DNA of 64,000 nucleotides from Liopterus haemorrhoidalis (GCA_963971575.1 OZ020623.1:12526980-12590979), one strand, 5' to 3'. Counted from the stretch's first letter, positions 35,206-46,860 are shown. Numbers and translations: made by a program. Notes: generated from the letters alone by a model not told the origin.

Positions 35206-35839
35206 TTATTTATTTATTTATTTATTTATTTATTTTATTTATTTGGGTGACAAACAGAGTTAAGATAACTCCTAATATGTCACCACGTAGATAAATTATA
35301 CATACAATCGTATATTTTGCAGTTAATAAGATTACAAATATATGATACTAAAAATAAAACAAATTACAATACAGTATATAACATTTTACAATTAACTGAA
35401 TCACATAATTGAACCATTGTTAGATTCTAAGTCATATTTTGATCCTGCAATATTCTGTCAATTTCTGACTTATATTGTGAAAATCGCAAGAAGAATATAT
35501 CGGAGGTATCAAAAAATGAATCAAAAGATAACATAATTCTATTTAAAGGAGAATTTTGACCAGAACTTGTCAATCTGTTACTACAGTAGAAAGTAGAGAT
35601 TTTCCTAGTTATTATTTGAGGTACGTTAAAATTAATCAATTCAATAGCAGCGGGACAGTCAATCAAATTATTTACAATTTTATAAACGGTATTAAGATCT
35701 ATTTTTAATCTGCGGTTAGAAAGACTAGTTAGGTTGAAGGTTTGGAGGCTAATATTATAATTATTTGAATAGTTACTAATTTTGAAAAATTTGTAATTTA
35801 AATATGTCATAAAACGCTTTTGAATCGACTCAATTCTAT
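35206..35839 (-). mobile_element. 5'-truncated LINE (jockey/CR1-like) with 9-bp target duplication
   Basis: The duplication GGAGCTGTT is at 35197-35205 and 35840-35848. The minus-strand frame covers the ORF2 C-terminus: RIESIQKRFMTYLNYK, SNRRLKIDLNTVYKIVNNL and NSPLNRIM. The 3' end is a tail of TAAA/ATAA repeats (about 35206-35245). It is the typical product of target-primed reverse transcription and sits inside the mariner C-terminus. Confidence 0.9.
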
Positions 35840-36493
35840 GGAGCTGTTGAAGATTTCGAAAACCATGTTTTTGAGATACCAACTTCAGATTGGAAAAAAT
35901 GTTTCAAGAATTGGTTTGAACGCATGAAAAATTGTAGAAATCTTAAAGGCCAATATTTTAAAAAGCAATAAGTTCCAAAAACATTTTTTTCTTTCTTAAT
36001 TGTTATAAAAACTGAAAAGGTAACCCTAGTAGATCATGTAATATTAAGCAATTTTTAAATTTGACGTTTACCCTATCTACAATAATAAAAAAAATGTGCA
36101 TTAGGTAAGGTTTTCTGAAGCTAATATTTCATTCCAAGTTAATCGCGTGAAAACTATAAATCCACCCTCTTGTTTTCTCTTAAAAAGCTTTTACTTAAAC
36201 ATATTTAAAATAAAGTATGCCTTGATTAAGGTGACCACAAACTGCTCATCAAAACCATAGCGTGAAACTAAACGATTGCGGGTAAAGTGTCGCACCAGGA
36301 CATCATCGGGGGAAGCTATAGCCGTAACATAGAGTATATAGTTCCTTTATGCTAATAGGGACACGCTAAAAAAGAGCTTATTACACACAAAATATTACCG
36401 CAACGATGGATACGTGTAGAGATTTGGAATGATGAGGAATAGAAAATAATAAATGATAACAAATAAAAAGCACCAGTTATTATTTTCTATATA

Positions 36494-36735
36494 CAGACGA
36501 TTCCGATTAATTGGGCCACCGCTTAATTGCGGCAGCCGCTTATTTGGGCCAAATCTCAAAGAACAGAAACCAAACCAAGGAACCAACAATAAATTTACAT
36601 GTTTAATTAGGACAACATTCCGCTTAATTGGGACAGTAAATTTAAGATCACAGTACATATTATGTTACACATATTCTCAAGAAAAAATATGTACAAAAAA
36701 TTTAATATTACAGCGATATTTTATGCAGGAAGAAC
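36494..36735 (+). mobile_element. pogo/Tigger-type left end fragment
   Basis: CAGACGATTCCGATTAATTG and the following 'CGCTTAATTG' units match 5150-5396 closely. TA precedes it at 36492-36493. It stops at 'atgcaggaag' and is followed by Helentron-like copy H4. Confidence 0.7.
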
Positions 36736-36759
36736 TGCTCAGAGAAAGAAAAAAAAAAT

Positions 36760-37548
36760 TAAATTCTGACTAGGGTATCAAATGAAAGCACTTAGTATGT
36801 GGATTAACGACCAAAATTTTATTTTTGCAAAATAAATTATTAGAAGCGATTATTGCCAAAATTCTGCAAAAAAATGTTTGCCCCACACTCTATAGCCCAG
36901 ATGGTTTAAACTAAAAATCTGAAAAAATTCTAGGTAATGTATATTTGTGTGAACCGGAATAGTACAACAGGAATTTTTGTTCAGATTATGTTTTCAGAAA
37001 ATAACGCATTTTTTGTGTTTTTAGCTTGAACGAGTAAAATATTTAATAACTTATCAAAGGCTGTGAATCAGCATGCTATGATAGTGTAATAGCTAGCATG
37101 TTCTCGTTCTAATTTGCAAACTTACGTTCGCTCCGGTCTCAAGGCAATTTTATTTTTCCTGTTTTTTTTTTTGCATTTTTATTTTCTTTAAATTATTTTT
37201 TCAAAATTCTAGTTATATTTGGGCACTTAATTTTTAAAAACGTAAATTTAATAACCAGTGGAAATTGTTGAAATTGAATACACGAAATCAGAAGGGTGGG
37301 GTTATGACTTAAACAACCAATGGAAGCCATAAGCGCAATTTTCAAAATATTAATGAACCTTACTGAATAAAAAAAAAAAATACTGCATGTATTTAGAAAC
37401 TTAAATAATGGTATTAGGCATTCGAATTAAAATTAACAAACAAAATATTTTAACATAAAATTTGTTTTGGCATCCCAAATAACCATCATTCACTTACTAA
37501 ATACCTGCGAAACCCTGAAATGTGTAAAAATTCACACTTCACATCAAT
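36760..37548 (+). mobile_element. Helentron-like element, copy H4, 5'-truncated
   Basis: It starts at the conserved 'gggtatcaaatgaaagc' block; the microsatellite end is missing. The 3' end is ATACCTGCGAAACCCT, a decayed hairpin and CACTTCACATCAA. A tRNA-like stretch lies at about 37075-37145. Confidence 0.7.
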
Positions 37549-38556
37549 TTTTCATTATTTCCTTTATTTGCCATAACTTTAACTTCATTGTTCTTCCTTC
37601 TGTATTCTCAACGATCTTCTTCCTTCCTTGTATTTAGCCAGCTTTGGTAAACTTATTTTTTTTTCCCTTTCCATGGCTTAATATATTTCTTCTTTGTCTC
37701 GCCTTCTTCTCTTTATGCCTCTAGTGCAGCTTCTTTTATAGCCCTTTTTATATATTCATACGTTTCCTCGACTGTGTCATATCCAAATTCATTTAAGTTC
37801 TGGTTTAGTCTTCTCCGACCTAGGTCTCTCATGGAGTCGTCTTGCAAGATTTTAGTTTGAATTTCTGTTTCTTCTAAGCTCGAGAACTATAGGAGTAGCT
37901 TTTTTAGTTTTAAAATTATTGAAAGAAGTCGGGTGTACACATTTTAGAGGACACACGGATTTTAACCGAAGGACCCAGTACTGGAACGAAACAATAGAAG
38001 TATTTTATGTCAATAAATTGAAAAATCTGATGACCACTTGAGGGAAATTGATTCCACGGACTATATTTTGAGAAACACTGCCCTTTGTGCATTGCGACAT
38101 TCTTAAACTATCAATTTAAGTTGTTTAAATAGCGAGATGCTGAATCTCTTCCTGTTTAAACATACTGTTCTTCCCCTTCTTATTGCATATGTAACATTCC
38201 TTTCCGTTTTATCACCCACACACACTAACACATACGCGTACACACCCTTCAAATTCGTAACTAAAAATCTGCATATGAAAATGCCTTTATTCTCCCTCTA
38301 TGTAAACAGCTTGGGTCTACGTACAAAGGTCTTATTATCATATACGATTCACAGTTTGTTCCTTCGATTTCAACAGTTAAGGATTTATACAAGTTTTCCA
38401 TTTTGTTTTGTTAAGTGATGCTTTTGAACCAGAAAATAAATCAAACAATACCTTGGAGGTCAATGAAAAATAAAACAATTCATCTAAACACGTAAATAAC
38501 ACTTACGCATCCAGGGCAAAAAAGTAATAAACGTCATTTTGAAGGATAAACAAAAT
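37549..38556. other. intergenic, no gene seen
   Basis: Includes an AC-rich stretch near 38215-38245 and a 93-codon frame (38137-38418) without recognisable features. I would not call a gene. Confidence 0.4.
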
Positions 38557-38726
38557 ACGAGGGTTACCTTTTATAATTTTACAAACGACCACTAGATGGC
38601 AATATTGAAATGTGTCATTACTACAATCGTAAAATTTGACATTTGTTATTGTGAAATCTGTGGCAGCATATGAATTCACCGAGTAGTTTGTTGACAGTGA
38701 GCGTTTAAAAAATTGATATTATTAGT

Positions 38727-39626
38727 CAGTGTTGTAATGTATCTAGGTACATTTTAAAATATGTATCTGTATCTGTATCTAGATATTTAAATCAGTATCT
38801 AAGTATCTGTATTTCAGGTACTTTTTTCAGATACTTTCCTATTTTGTCTTTTTCAAGGTCTTTTTACAAAGTATGTCCTTACGATTTTTCAAGTTGGTAA
38901 TACATTTAGCATCATTCAGATATTTGAATTTTAAGTTTAAATTATCCAATCAGCGACCAGTAAACTCTTTCTTGCTTGGTGGGAGTAAAAACATGCTTCA
39001 CTCTGAATCTAAACATGAGTGTGATATGACGTAGTTTTGCAATACCTATATAAATAAAAAAAATTAAATAATTTTATTAACAACGGTTAAGTAAAACAAC
39101 CATTAAGTAATTATCTAATCTAAGAATAAGAATTAATTTTATAAATGTGAATTAAATAAAGAAAAATATAATAAATAAAATTGTTGTTTTATTTTTGTCA
39201 TCCTAAATACTCATTTGATAATCAGTAATTTATTAGCGAACAAAAAATGTTCGAGATATCCGCTGAAATTGAAATAAAAAAAGTGATTTTTTTAAAGATT
39301 ACATAGGTATATAGTTAGTTAATATTTCTGACACACAGCTTCAAAGGCTATTTGTGTTTATTTTAAGAGTAATAATAGTGCATAACTTATTTTTTATTGT
39401 GAACAAATAATTCCTTGCTCTAGTTATTTCTTTTTTTTGTGGTGTTTTCATTTTTCCGAAAGTATCTTAAAAGTATCTTGAAGTATCTAGATACATTGTA
39501 AAAAAAATGTATCTGTATCTAGATACTTTTTAAAATTTGTATCTGTATCTGCATCTAGATACATTTTTCCTCAAGTATCTGTATCTGTATCTAGATATAT
39601 TTTCAAATGTATCTATTACAACACTG
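38727..39626. mobile_element. hAT MITE, 900 bp, GTATCT-rich ends
   Basis: Inverted ends CAGTGTTGTAATG and TATTACAACACTG; 8-bp duplication TTATTAGT at 38719-38726 and 39627-39634. Subterminal regions on both sides are packed with GTATCTGTATCTAGATAC units. No coding sequence. Confidence 0.88.
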
Positions 39627-40267
39627 TTATTAGTGAAGGTTTTCGTTGGATGATTTTTTACGATTTTAGTAAAGGCCTAACTCAACAACAATGCATGGAC
39701 CGCTTCGTTCAACTTTTGGTAATGAAACACCATCAGAAAAGACTGTTTACAATTGGTTTGCAGAATTTCATCGTGGTCATGCGTCCGTCAGTGATGAATT
39801 TCGTTAAGGTCGACCAACATCGGTTGTAATTCAAAAAAACATCGATACTGTGCGCAAAATAATTGAAGAAAATCGGCATGTTCCTTACTGTGAGATAGAG
39901 GCATCCTTTGGCATATCGAAAACGGCAATACATTCGATTTTTCATGAACATTTAGCTGTGAAAAAAATCTATTTCCGATGGATTCCGCATAATTTGACCG
40001 GAGCTCAAAAAAAAAGGTTCGTGTTGATTGGTGTAAGGGATATTAAAAAAATTCAATCTAGGCAATGCAAAATCCGTATACAACATCGTTACAGGTGATG
40101 AATCTTGTATTTATTCATATGAATGGGAAACTAAACAACAATCCACTGTTTGGGTCTTCCAAGATGAACCGAAACCCACAAAAGTTGTTCGTGAACGAAC
40201 AACTTCCAAGAAAATGATTGCTTGTTTCCTCGGTTGTACTGGATATGTCGCAACTATTCCTTTAGAG

Positions 40268-40902
40268 TAGGGTGACCATTTTCTTAAAAAGGCAATGCGG
40301 GACGGAGCAAAAAAAAAGGTTGTCACTTCCCAAATATAAGTGAAGAGCAAAAAAAAGGTCCTCACCTCCCAAATCCAACAAGTGAAGAGCAAAAAAAGGT
40401 CCTCATTTGCCAAATCCAAGTAAAGAGCAAAAAAAAGGTCCTCACCTCCCAAATTCAAGTGAAGAGCAAAAAAAAGGTCCTCATCTCCCAAATCCAAGTG
40501 AAGAGCAAAAAAAAAGGTCCTCACATCCCAAATTCAAGTGAAGAGCAAAAAAAAGGTCCTCACCTCCCAAATCCAAGTAAAGAGCAAAAACAAAAAAAGG
40601 TCCTCATCTCCCAAATCCAAGTGAAGAGCAAAAAAAAGTTCCTCACCTCCCAAATTCAAGTAAAGAGCAAAAAAAGGTCCTCACTTCCCAAATCCAAGTA
40701 AAGAGCAAAAACAAAAAAAAGGTCCTCATCTCCCAAATCCAAGTGAAGAGCAAAAAAAAAGGTCCTCACCTTTCCTCAAATACAAGTTACAATGCGGGAC
40801 AAAATGTTAAAATGCGGGACTTTTGCGGGACGCATCTTAATGCGGGATAAAATGTAGAAATGCGGGACAGTCCCGCAAAAAGCGGGACGAATGGTCACCC
40901 TA
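40268..40902. mobile_element. hAT MITE (TAGGGTGACC family), 635 bp, with minisatellite
   Basis: Inverted ends TAGGGTGACCATT / AATGGTCACCCTA; 8-bp duplication CTTTAGAG at 40260-40267 and 40903-40910. Most of the inside (about 40325-40770) is a tandem array of roughly 40-bp units containing AAGTGAAGAGC and GGTCCTCACCTCCCAAATCC. The end regions hold several 'atgcgggac' motifs. Same family as 1948-3483. Confidence 0.88.
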
Positions 40903-41392
40903 CTTTAGAGCAGTGTTCCTTAACCTTTTTGCCCCCGCTGGTTGGCGAAAATAGGATACATTTTTCGCGGACTGGCTGAAAGCTAAAACACAAATAAAAA
41001 CCAATATAGATAGTATTTTATTATTATATAGGTATATGTTATTCAGTTATATAATTACAATTTTTAATGCGACATCTGCTGCTGCTTCTATGTTAGAAAA
41101 TTTGATATACGTGGCTGCAGAGTTGGTTCTGAGAGACGAAGCGCTGCGTTAATATCCATTCGATTTCTCTGTTTGGTTTTTATTATTGACATGGCTGAAA
41201 AAATATTTTCGCACAATAGTCGAAAAAATGACTAATAATTTGATAGCTTTAACTCAAAGATGGATATTCTTTTTTTAGCGATTTCCAAAGTTGAGACAAT
41301 GTTTGCATTTTATGTCTGGACACCAGAGTGACATCAGAAGACAACTCGATCAGCATTTCTTTTTCACGAGGATCAAGTACACATGACTTTAT

Positions 41393-41968
41393 TCTATTCC
41401 ACTCCCAAATGACATATGGCATTACAGCATGGGGTCATTCGGCAGCAGCTAACAGAATTTTTAGTTTACAACGAAGCGCAATCAGTGTAATTACACATTC
41501 ACCCTAACAGAGCTGATTGTCGCAATAATTTTATTTCTTTAGATATAATGACGTTTCCATCCGCGGTCATGTACCATTCCCTAATTTCGACCCATAAAAA
41601 ATATGCAGTTTTCAAACTCATGCGGAAATACACCAATACAACACAAGATGCAGGTCGAATTTATACCCAGACTTTCTGAGACTTACTAAAGCTCGTAATT
41701 GTGAGAACTTCTATGGAGTCAAACTACTTAATAAGTTACCAGTGGAACTCAGAAGTTTGGGTTATAACGAATTCAAAAAAAGGATGAAGCAGTTTTTACT
41801 GAACATCAATTTTACTCCACAGAAGAATTATTTAAATATAGGTTTTAAAAATGTAATACAAATCTTGTAATCGTATAATAATTGTATAATTAAATGTATA
41901 TGTCTTGACTGACTTAAAACAAATTTAATGTAACTAAGTCAATAAATATATTATTATTATTATTATTT
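41393..41968 (+). pseudogene. 5'-truncated LINE 3' end inside a hAT gene
   Basis: Jockey/CR1-like ORF2 C-terminus with frame breaks: SHMTYGITAWGHS, FLRLTKARNCENFYGVKLLN and KKRMKQFLLN. The 3' UTR ends in a (TTA)n run at about 41950-41968. It interrupts the ZBED5-like frame on the opposite strand. The left boundary is approximate. Confidence 0.75.
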
Positions 41969-42286
41969 ATATCTTCCAAGAATGGGTTATTAATCCAGAG
42001 GTTACCTTTTCGAGGATCCTCATTTTCAGGGAAATAATTATTCAAATTTTCAGCTAATGCTCTTAAATGTTGACTTATTATTGAATATGACTTTCTGGTT
42101 GACATCTCCAGCAATCAAAAAATCTTCCAAAAGTGGAAACATTTCTATATCTTCCTCTTATAAGCAACTATTCCAAAGAACTAACTTTTTCAGAAGCATG
42201 AAAAATAGCCACGAGATGCGTTGTATTGAGGCTAGTAAATATTAAATAAATCATGGTTCGGACAAAAGTTAGCTTCTGCGTCGACT

Positions 42287-43361
42287 AAAAAAATTGATGT
42301 GAAGTGTGAGTTTTCACACATTTCTGGGTTTTGCAGGTATTTAGTAACTGAATGATGATTATTTGGGATGCCAAAACAAATTTTATGTCAAAATATTTTT
42401 TTATGAATTTTAATTCGAATGCCTAATACCATTATTTAAGTTTCTAAATATATGCAGTATTTTTTTTATATAGCAAGGTTCATTAAGATTTTGAAAATTG
42501 CGCCTATGGCTTCCATTGGTTGCTTAAATCATAAGCCCCGCCCTCTGATTTCGTCAAACATAGAGATAAATTATAATTTCAACACTTTCCACTGGGTATT
42601 AAATTTACGCTTTTAAAAATGCAACATTCACCAAAATATAACTAGAATTTTAACAAAATAATTTAAACAAAATAAAAATGCAAAAAAAAACAGAAAAAAT
42701 AAAATAAACAGGATTTGAACCCTAGTTTGCAAGTTAAGTTACATTATTAGGCGTACGACAAAACCAACCACGCCACTAGAGCTGCCGATTTGGTGTGTTA
42801 CATAGCGTATTAAATAGTTAACATATTTTAGTTAAAAACACAAAAAATACGTTATTTTCCGAAAACATAATCTGATAAAAAATTCCTGTTGTACTATTCC
42901 GGTTCACACCAATGTACATTACTTAGAATTTTTTCAGATTTTTAGTTTAAACCATCTGGGCTACAGGGTGTGGGACAAAAATTTTTTTGCACAATTTTGG
43001 CAAAAATCGCGTCAAAATAATTTATTTTGCAAAAATAAAAATTTTATCGTTAATCCACGTACTAAGGGCTTTTATTAGATACCCTAATCAGAATTTTAAA
43101 AAAATATTTTTTTTTTCGATGAGCACATATTTGTTTATATTTTTAGGGAATATGTTTTTTAGATGTTTTAGTATTTTTTCTATGTGCGGGTCAAAGAATT
43201 GTATAAGCATGCCAAATTTCAACTCTCTAGGTTTAGCCGTTTGGCTACAATTTTTACCGAACAGACAGACAGACAGACAGACAGACAGAGAGACATACAG
43301 ACAGACAGACGACAAAATGACGGTATAAGGGTTTTTTGGTCATACCTACAAAACCCTAAAA
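42287..43361 (-). mobile_element. Helentron-like element, copy H5
   Basis: On the minus strand: AGGGTTTTGTAGGTATGACC, TCTG tract (43262-43311), conserved block, tRNA-like segment and 3' hairpin GTGTGAGTTTTCACAC-type end next to a T/A run. It is the longest copy here. It lies inside the hAT transposon 40911-43465. Confidence 0.75.
42711..42790 (-). other. tRNA-like segment inside copy H5
   Basis: On the minus strand TCTAGTGGCGTGGTTGG (A-box-like) and GGGTTCAAATCC (B-box-like, a good match). The sequence differs clearly from the segments in H1 and H3 although its place in the element is the same. Confidence 0.5.
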
Positions 43362-44131
43362 ATGTGCTATACACTCCTGAATAAAAGTGTGCATCGACAT
43401 GATTCGGTCGAAATATTTCGCGGACCGGCAGGAACTTTCTGCGGACCACGGGTTGAAGAACACTGCTCTAGAGGATCGGAGAACAGTTAATGCTGAATGG
43501 TATACAACAATTTGTTTGCCAGAAGTCATCGACAAAATCAGGAAAAACAACCAAAAACGTCACATCATTCTTCATCATGACAGTGCAAGCTTCCACACAG
43601 TACATCAAACAATTAATTATTTGAATGAGAAAAACATCGAATTAATGTCTCATTGCCCGTATTCACCTAATTTATCCCCTAACGACTTTTTTTTGTTCCT
43701 CAATGTCAAACAAAAAATACGTGGACAGCGATTTTCATCACCTCAAGAACTGTTGAAGCGTTCAATATCCATGTTTTTGAGATACCAACTGCAGAGTGGA
43801 AAAAATGTTTCGAGAATTGGTTTGAACGCATGCAAAAATGTATAAATCTTAAAGGCGAATATTTTGAAAAGCAATAAAAAAAATTTCTTTCTTAGTTTTT
43901 GAAAAAACAACAGGTAACCCTCGTGTGTGACGGACCAAAGACATTTTGGAAACAATCTACAGTTTAAAATCCATTTATTTAAGGTTTCTAGATCGGTTTA
44001 GTAAGAAATTATGGTGTTTTTTGAAAGATATGGCATCAATGTTGCCAATAAAACAATAAAATGATTTTTTTTAAAAATTGGTTGTACGTCTCTTCTTCAA
44101 TTATTACTAAACAAAAACGATGAAAATATTG

Positions 44132-44440
44132 TTTGTTCCCCTGTCAAACAAAAAATGCGTGTACAGCAATTTCCATCACCTCAAGAACTGTTGAAGCCTT
44201 GGAAAATCATGTTTTTGAGATACCAAATAGACAAAAAAAACCTTATACCGTCATTTTGTCGTCTGTCTGTCTGTCTGTCTGTCTATCTGTCTGTCTCTCT
44301 GTCTGTCTGTCTGGCTGTCTGTCTGTCTGCCTTCAATAACCATGTTTTTGAGATACAAACTTCAGAGTGGAAAAAATGTTTCCACTCTTTGAGAATTGGT
44401 TTGAACGCATGCAAAAGTGTATAAATCTTAAAGGCGAAAA
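44132..44440 (+). pseudogene. mariner family A 3' fragment with a (TCTG)n insertion
   Basis: C-terminal mariner sequence ('gtcaaacaaaaaatgcgtg' to 'cttaaaggcgaa') is cut at 44228-44333 by a Helentron-like 5' piece ('ccttataccgtcattttgtc') and a TCTG tract. Part of the flanking mariner ('aaccatgtttttgagatac') is repeated after the tract. Confidence 0.75.
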
Positions 44441-44763
44441 AAAAAATTAGTTATGCATCTTGCAATGCAAATAACTGAATACTTTGCAAAATATTTTTGA
44501 TGTGTCGTTCTGGTTCGTGAAATTTTCCATTTCGAAGCCTGGTCGACAATAAATTTTGTATTTTCCAGAATCGTAGTGTTCATTGATCTTTCTATCTTTA
44601 TCCCAGCGTGCTTATACACCCTCCTCTCTCTTTGGTCCAGAGCGTCCTTGGCCGCTTATTGATTCACGACTTGGCCTCCTCTCATCCTCTTATACAGATG
44701 AGACAAACATTTTACACCCTTCCCTTACAACTAAATACGCATATAATATTGTTAGAATAATGT

Positions 44764-44868
44764 CTCACAATTTTTCAACGAGAGCATAGGAAAAATCGTG
44801 AGGAGAAACTAATAGACCGATTTTGTAAATTTTGACAGGACTGAACCGACTCATGCACATTTTTACCG
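44764..44868. repeat. short dispersed repeat shared with 12775-12870
   Basis: Same block as at 12775, with about 10% differences. Confidence 0.65.
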
Positions 44869-46376
44869 ACTGTCAACATATTCAGGGTGTTTGTTTGAAA
44901 CGGGGCACTCCGAAAATCTCCTTTATTTGTAAAGATACAAAAAATCTTCTGAATAAAAGTTAAACTAGACAAAAAGGCCCATCTAAAGGTTAGGAAATGA
45001 TGTCAACTTTTGATCTACCATAGGGAATTGATAATTTTATATTTTTTTCCTTAAAGTACATTAAATTAGCTTTACAATGACACCAAAAAGTCATATTTTT
45101 ATATACCATTTCAAAATGGCGACCATTTATTTACAAAATAATAATCAAAATAAGTTTTACAAAGTTGAACGTAGCAAGCTTTGAAAACAATAAAAAAAGA
45201 AACAACTTTTCATTAGTAACTTATATTTGAGATGTTTTTTGATAAAACGAAAAATTTCGAATAATTATTGTAAAATTTTTCGAAATTTTTTCTATCAATT
45301 TTTTCATACTTATATGTAAAGTTTACATGGTCATGATAAATAATATCTGTGTTAGAAAATATTAGGCCAAGTTACTACTCTGCTGCTAGAATGTATTTTA
45401 TACAAGTACTTTATGATGGCGGTCGGTCTTGTGGTGGCCACAGCTGATTTTTAATATTGTAACAGTAGCACCATCAGAATTATTTGTTAATAAAGATATT
45501 ATTCATGACAATTCGTAGTGTTTATGCAATCCATAATTTTGCTATGTTAATAGTTTTATTAGAAAGGTTAAACAGAATATAAATAAGTAATAAAATTGGT
45601 AAATTATGTGTCGTATAAATAGTAATCAAAATTAACTGTAAGAGACTCGGTTCCTGGCTGTGGCCTGGTGTTATATGTAATGCATCAGATCCAGTCAAGA
45701 GCTGAGCCGGTCAACCATGTAATTTTTATATTTTATCTAACTTATTACACGCTGGTTTAAAATGTTTTGCCTTCATTTGATAGTCACGTAATTAATTTAT
45801 AACTTCAAATTTCTTATACAATAAATTTACTATTATAAATTATTTGCCCTTGATTGACTATCAAATAAGTATTCCGGAAACAGTATTTTTTTCAGTGACT
45901 GCGTATACGTTTCAATAAAAAGTTGGGGGGTTTCAATAAAAAATTGCTAGTTTGCGTAACAGTAAAAAATATTAAAAATAATCGTTTATTTTGAAAAATT
46001 GCTATATTTGAAATTATAACAAAATGTTTTTGTTAATTTGGCGGTGAAAAGTACAATTTTTATAAATTCTAAAAATTGACCAATTTTGTGGCAACCTAGC
46101 GACGAATCCGTTCTTTCCATAAAAAAACTAATGAAAGCAAATATTATAGAGAATTTATCTCATTACTTAAAATCATTATTTTTTAAATCAGCCATTTATT
46201 TAAGGTTTCTAGGCCAGATTGAAAAGAAAATATAGTTTCTTTGCCATAGAGGTGACAATAATGTTGCCAATAAAACAATAACATGATTTTTTTTTTAAAT
46301 TGAACAAGGTACGTTTTAAAAATAAGCTTCTAAAATATTCCTAGACATCCAGTATTGTTGAGCTTTTACATATGAA
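44869..46376. repeat. AT-rich region with R3 pieces
   Basis: R3 sequence ('catggtcatgataaataata', 'ggtggccacagctgatttt') at about 45100-45460 on the minus strand. The block 46190-46300 ('ggtttctagg...gttgccaataaaacaata') also occurs at 43968-44077. No gene seen. Confidence 0.55.
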
Positions 46377-46377
46377 A

Positions 46378-46538
46378 TACCTATAAAACCCTGAAATATG
46401 TGGAAATTCACACTTCACATCAATTATTTACCGACCGCAAACATATCTAAGGGAGGTTTTGTAATCATACCGATTTTGACATTTCTAGATTTTGATGGAT
46501 CTCCACGAACTGAGGTCCCTCCATAAGGTTTTGACTAT

Positions 46539-46572
<34 letters not shown>

Positions 46573-46700
46573 GATCTGACTGTCGGTCCGTGTACACGTG
46601 CAGAGCAAATTCGGCTGAAAGAATTTTTATGAAACTTCATATAGAAGTTTTTGACATCAGTGGCACAAGTTGATAAACTTTTGGTAAAAATCGGTTAACT
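46378..46700. repeat. Helentron-like 3' end followed by R3
   Basis: 46378-46424 is a lone 3' end of the Helentron-like family (AAACCCTGAAATATGTG and CACTTCACATCAA). R3 on the minus strand follows at 46437-46700 with a TCTG tract at 46541-46572. Confidence 0.6.
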
Positions 46701-46710
46701 AGAAATGGGA

Positions 46711-46860
46711 GCAGGGATGGGGAGTCGGAGTCGGAGTCGGAGTCGGAGTCGGAGTCGGAGTCGGAGTCGGAGTCGGAGTCGGAGTCGGAGTCGGAGTCGG
46801 AGTCGGAGTCGGAGTCGGAGACGGAGTCGGAATCGGAGTCGGAGTCGGGAGTCGAGGAGT
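46711..46860. repeat. (GGAGTC)n hexanucleotide array
   Basis: About 20 near-perfect tandem GGAGTC units followed by decayed ones. Any long Ser-Arg or Pro-Thr frame across it is a product of the repeat. 'GATGGGGAGTCGG' at its start resembles one end of a hAT element; I see no partner end. Confidence 0.9.

Larger units (their letters stand above)
33842..36029 (+). pseudogene. mariner family A copy with duplicated leader and a LINE inside
   Basis: TA at 33840-33841 and 36030-36031. The leader is present twice (33850-33990 and 34177-34268), separated by half of the 359-bp MITE (33991-34174). The transposase starts at ATG 34268; the N-terminus with helix-turn-helix is open to 34603, where a lost base ends the frame. 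Frames then resume at 34756 (SYEPETKQQSTVW, later HHDKASSHTAPQT with the second Asp, and CPYSPDLFRNDLF with the third). A LINE splits the C-terminus at 35206-35839. The tail ends near 35970. Confidence 0.88.
40911..43465 (-). pseudogene. hAT transposon with ZBED5-like transposase remnant
   Basis: Ends CAGTGTTCCTTAACC and GGTTGAAGAACACTG; 8-bp duplication CTTTAGAG (40903-40910) and CTCTAGAG (43466-43473). The minus strand encodes the C-terminal half of a ZBED5/FAM200-type hAT transposase in broken frames: MFPLLEDFLIAGDV and LAENLNNYFPENEDP (about 42200-41980), then LWKSLKKEYPSLS and NNKNQTEKSNGY (about 41300-41130), the dimerisation region. The N-terminal part is absent. A LINE splits the coding region, and Helentron-like copy H5 fills the 3' side on the plus strand. 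Confidence 0.75.
38559..43923 (+). pseudogene. mariner family A copy expanded to 5.4 kb by three hAT insertions
   Basis: The left end is CGAGGGTTACCTTTTA with TA before it; the right end is GGTAACCCTCG at 43923. Mariner pieces are 38559-38726, 39635-40267 and 43474-43923. The inserts, each with its 8-bp duplication, are 38727-39626, 40268-40902 and 40911-43465. Without them the element is about 1251 bp, the normal size. The transposase has stops and frameshifts (for example TAA near 39806). The C-terminus keeps the second Asp (HHDSASFHT) and the third (PNLSPNDFF). Confidence 0.9.

Noticed and set aside
38137..38418. 93-codon open frame
   Set aside because: No domain, no homologue I recognise and AT-rich codon use like background.
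40300..40790. Regular spaced repeats, CRISPR-like at first sight
   Set aside because: Units are contiguous with no unique spacers, lie inside a hAT MITE, and the genome is eukaryotic.
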